A stretch of DNA of 15,017 nt from JBDKGV01 sp039798005 (lineage in GTDB: Bacteria > Fibrobacterota > Fibrobacteria > UBA5070): positions 1 to 15,017 of the forward strand of contig JBDKGV010000073.1 of NCBI GenBank assembly GCA_039798005.1. The letters run 5' to 3'. Shown here one piece after another: positions 14,229-15,017 of this stretch; position 1 is the stretch's first letter; the number at the start of each line of letters is the position of its first letter. The notes beneath the pieces were generated by a model. That model did no database searches and had not been told where the DNA came from. It was given only the letters and a program-made list of their open reading frames with translations. Both the position numbers and the translations under genes were made by a program.

Positions 14229-15017
14229 TTATGCCAAACCGTTCTTGCGGTAGGCGTTCCAGGTCGTCTCGAGGATCTCCTCGATCGAGCTGTGCTTGGC
14301 TTCCCAGCCCAGCAGGTCCTTCGCGCTTTGGCTGGAGGCCCACAGCTCGGACGGGTCGCCTGCACGGCGATCGACGATGCGATGCGCCACGGCGCGCCCA
14401 GTGATCTTGCGAGCCGCTTGGGCCACCGCCAGGACCGAATGGCCGCGTCCGGTGCCCAGATTGACCGAGAAGGTCTCCCCTCCCCGCTCCAAATGGTCCA
14501 GCGCCAAGGCGTGGCCACGGGCAAGGTCGGTGACATGGATGTAGTCGCGGATGCAGGTGCCGTCCGGAGTCGGGTAGTCGCCCCCGAAGACCTGCAGATC
14601 CTTGCGGATGCCGCAGGCCACTTCCATCACGATGGGAATGAGGTTGGCTGGATTCTGCTCCAATCCCACGATCTCGCCCTTGGGGTCGTATCCGGCGGCA
14701 TTGAAGTAGCGAAGCGATGCCGACTTCAATCCCTTGAGCTTGGAATACCAGCCAAGGATCTTCTCGATCTCAAGCTTGGTGTAGCCGTAGAAGTTCTCGG
14801 GATCGGTGGGATGGGTCTCGTCGATGGGCAGCCTCACCGGCGCCCCGTACACGGCCGCGCTCGAGCTGAAGACCACGAACTCCACGCCCTCGTCCACGCA
14901 GGCCTCGAGGAAGTTCAGGGTGCCGGCGATGTTGGCGCGGGCGTACTTGAGCGGATCGGTCATGCTCTCGCCGGCGGCCTTGAGGGCGGCGAGGTAGACG
15001 GCGGCCTTGCAGCCCTT
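14229..15017 (-). CDS. galE: UDP-glucose 4-epimerase, 5' end cut by window edge
   Basis: This enzyme interconverts UDP-glucose and UDP-galactose with bound NAD, feeding galactose use and surface polysaccharide synthesis. The frame stays open to the window edge (VYLAALKAAGES, then MTDPLKYARANIAGTLNFLE), so the start and the N-terminal Rossmann glycine motif are outside; about 70-80 residues are missing. Visible marks are FSSSAAVYG with the catalytic Ser, the YxxxK pair in FYGYTKLEIEK, LRYFNAAGYDP, NLIPIVMEVA, VFGGDYPTPDGTCIRDYIHV, DLARGHALAL, FSVNLGTGRGHSVL and RRAGDPSELWA. These are diagnostic of GalE within the extended SDR family. The 11-nt gap to the following lipoprotein suggests an operon. 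Confidence 0.95.
   Translation of the reverse strand, partial: KGCKAAVYLAALKAAGESMTDPLKYARANIAGTLNFLEACVDEGVEFVVFSSSAAVYGAPVRLPIDETHPTDPENFYGYTKLEIEKILGWYSKLKGLKSASLRYFNAAGYDPKGEIVGLEQNPANLIPIVMEVACGIRKDLQVFGGDYPTPDGTCIRDYIHVTDLARGHALALDHLERGGETFSVNLGTGRGHSVLAVAQAARKITGRAVAHRIVDRRAGDPSELWASSQSAKDLLGWEAKHSSIEEILETTWNAYRKNGLA

Noticed and set aside
1..15017. Mobile element, CRISPR array, tRNA or rRNA
   Set aside because: No direct-repeat arrays, transposase motifs, terminal repeats or RNA-gene signatures were seen, and composition looks even throughout.

Overview
The window is high-GC bacterial chromosome with tightly packed genes, most of them in overlapping operons. There is no sign of phage, insertion sequences, CRISPR, tRNA or rRNA. 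Two lipoproteins with lipoboxes, a small outer-membrane-barrel candidate ending in Phe, and exported polysaccharide-active proteins point to a Gram-negative, carbohydrate-degrading organism. A Fibrobacterota or other FCB-type lineage would fit the secreted PL14-like lyase, the beta-helix protein and the short GyrB. That placement is inference with low confidence, because nothing in the window is a lineage marker.

Layout, left to right. (1) 1-3655, plus: the 3' part of gyrB, then a SEC-C zinc-motif protein of unknown function and a Cof/YidA-type HAD phosphatase, joined by 1-nt and 4-nt overlaps. (2) 3727-6876, plus: a secreted parallel beta-helix protein, a secreted PL14-type polysaccharide lyase and a small outer-membrane-barrel candidate; the first two look like a small uronate-polysaccharide depolymerising unit. 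(3) 6967-7422, plus: a DUF4395 membrane protein whose 3' end overlaps the end of the opposing Suf operon. (4) 11395-7409, minus: sufC-sufD-sufS-sufE-sufT, an Fe-S cluster assembly operon in which every junction overlaps or nearly touches. sufB, the usual partner, is absent. (5) 11396-11652: a 257-nt divergent control region with a perfect odd palindrome. (6) 11653-12958, plus: a small Lpp-like coiled-coil lipoprotein and a PhoH-family ATPase that lacks a plausible ATG start. (7) 12959-13068: a convergent terminator region with a long inverted repeat. (8) 15017-13069, minus: galE (5' end outside the window) followed 11 nt later by a larger lipoprotein of unknown function.

The most interesting non-gene signal is shared promoter/start geometry. 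The beta-helix gene, the lyase gene and sufC each have a TAnnnT hexamer exactly 6 nt before ATG and no usable Shine-Dalgarno sequence. This suggests leaderless mRNAs. The internal suf genes and two single genes instead carry clear SD sequences. There is no gene-free stretch longer than 300 bases.
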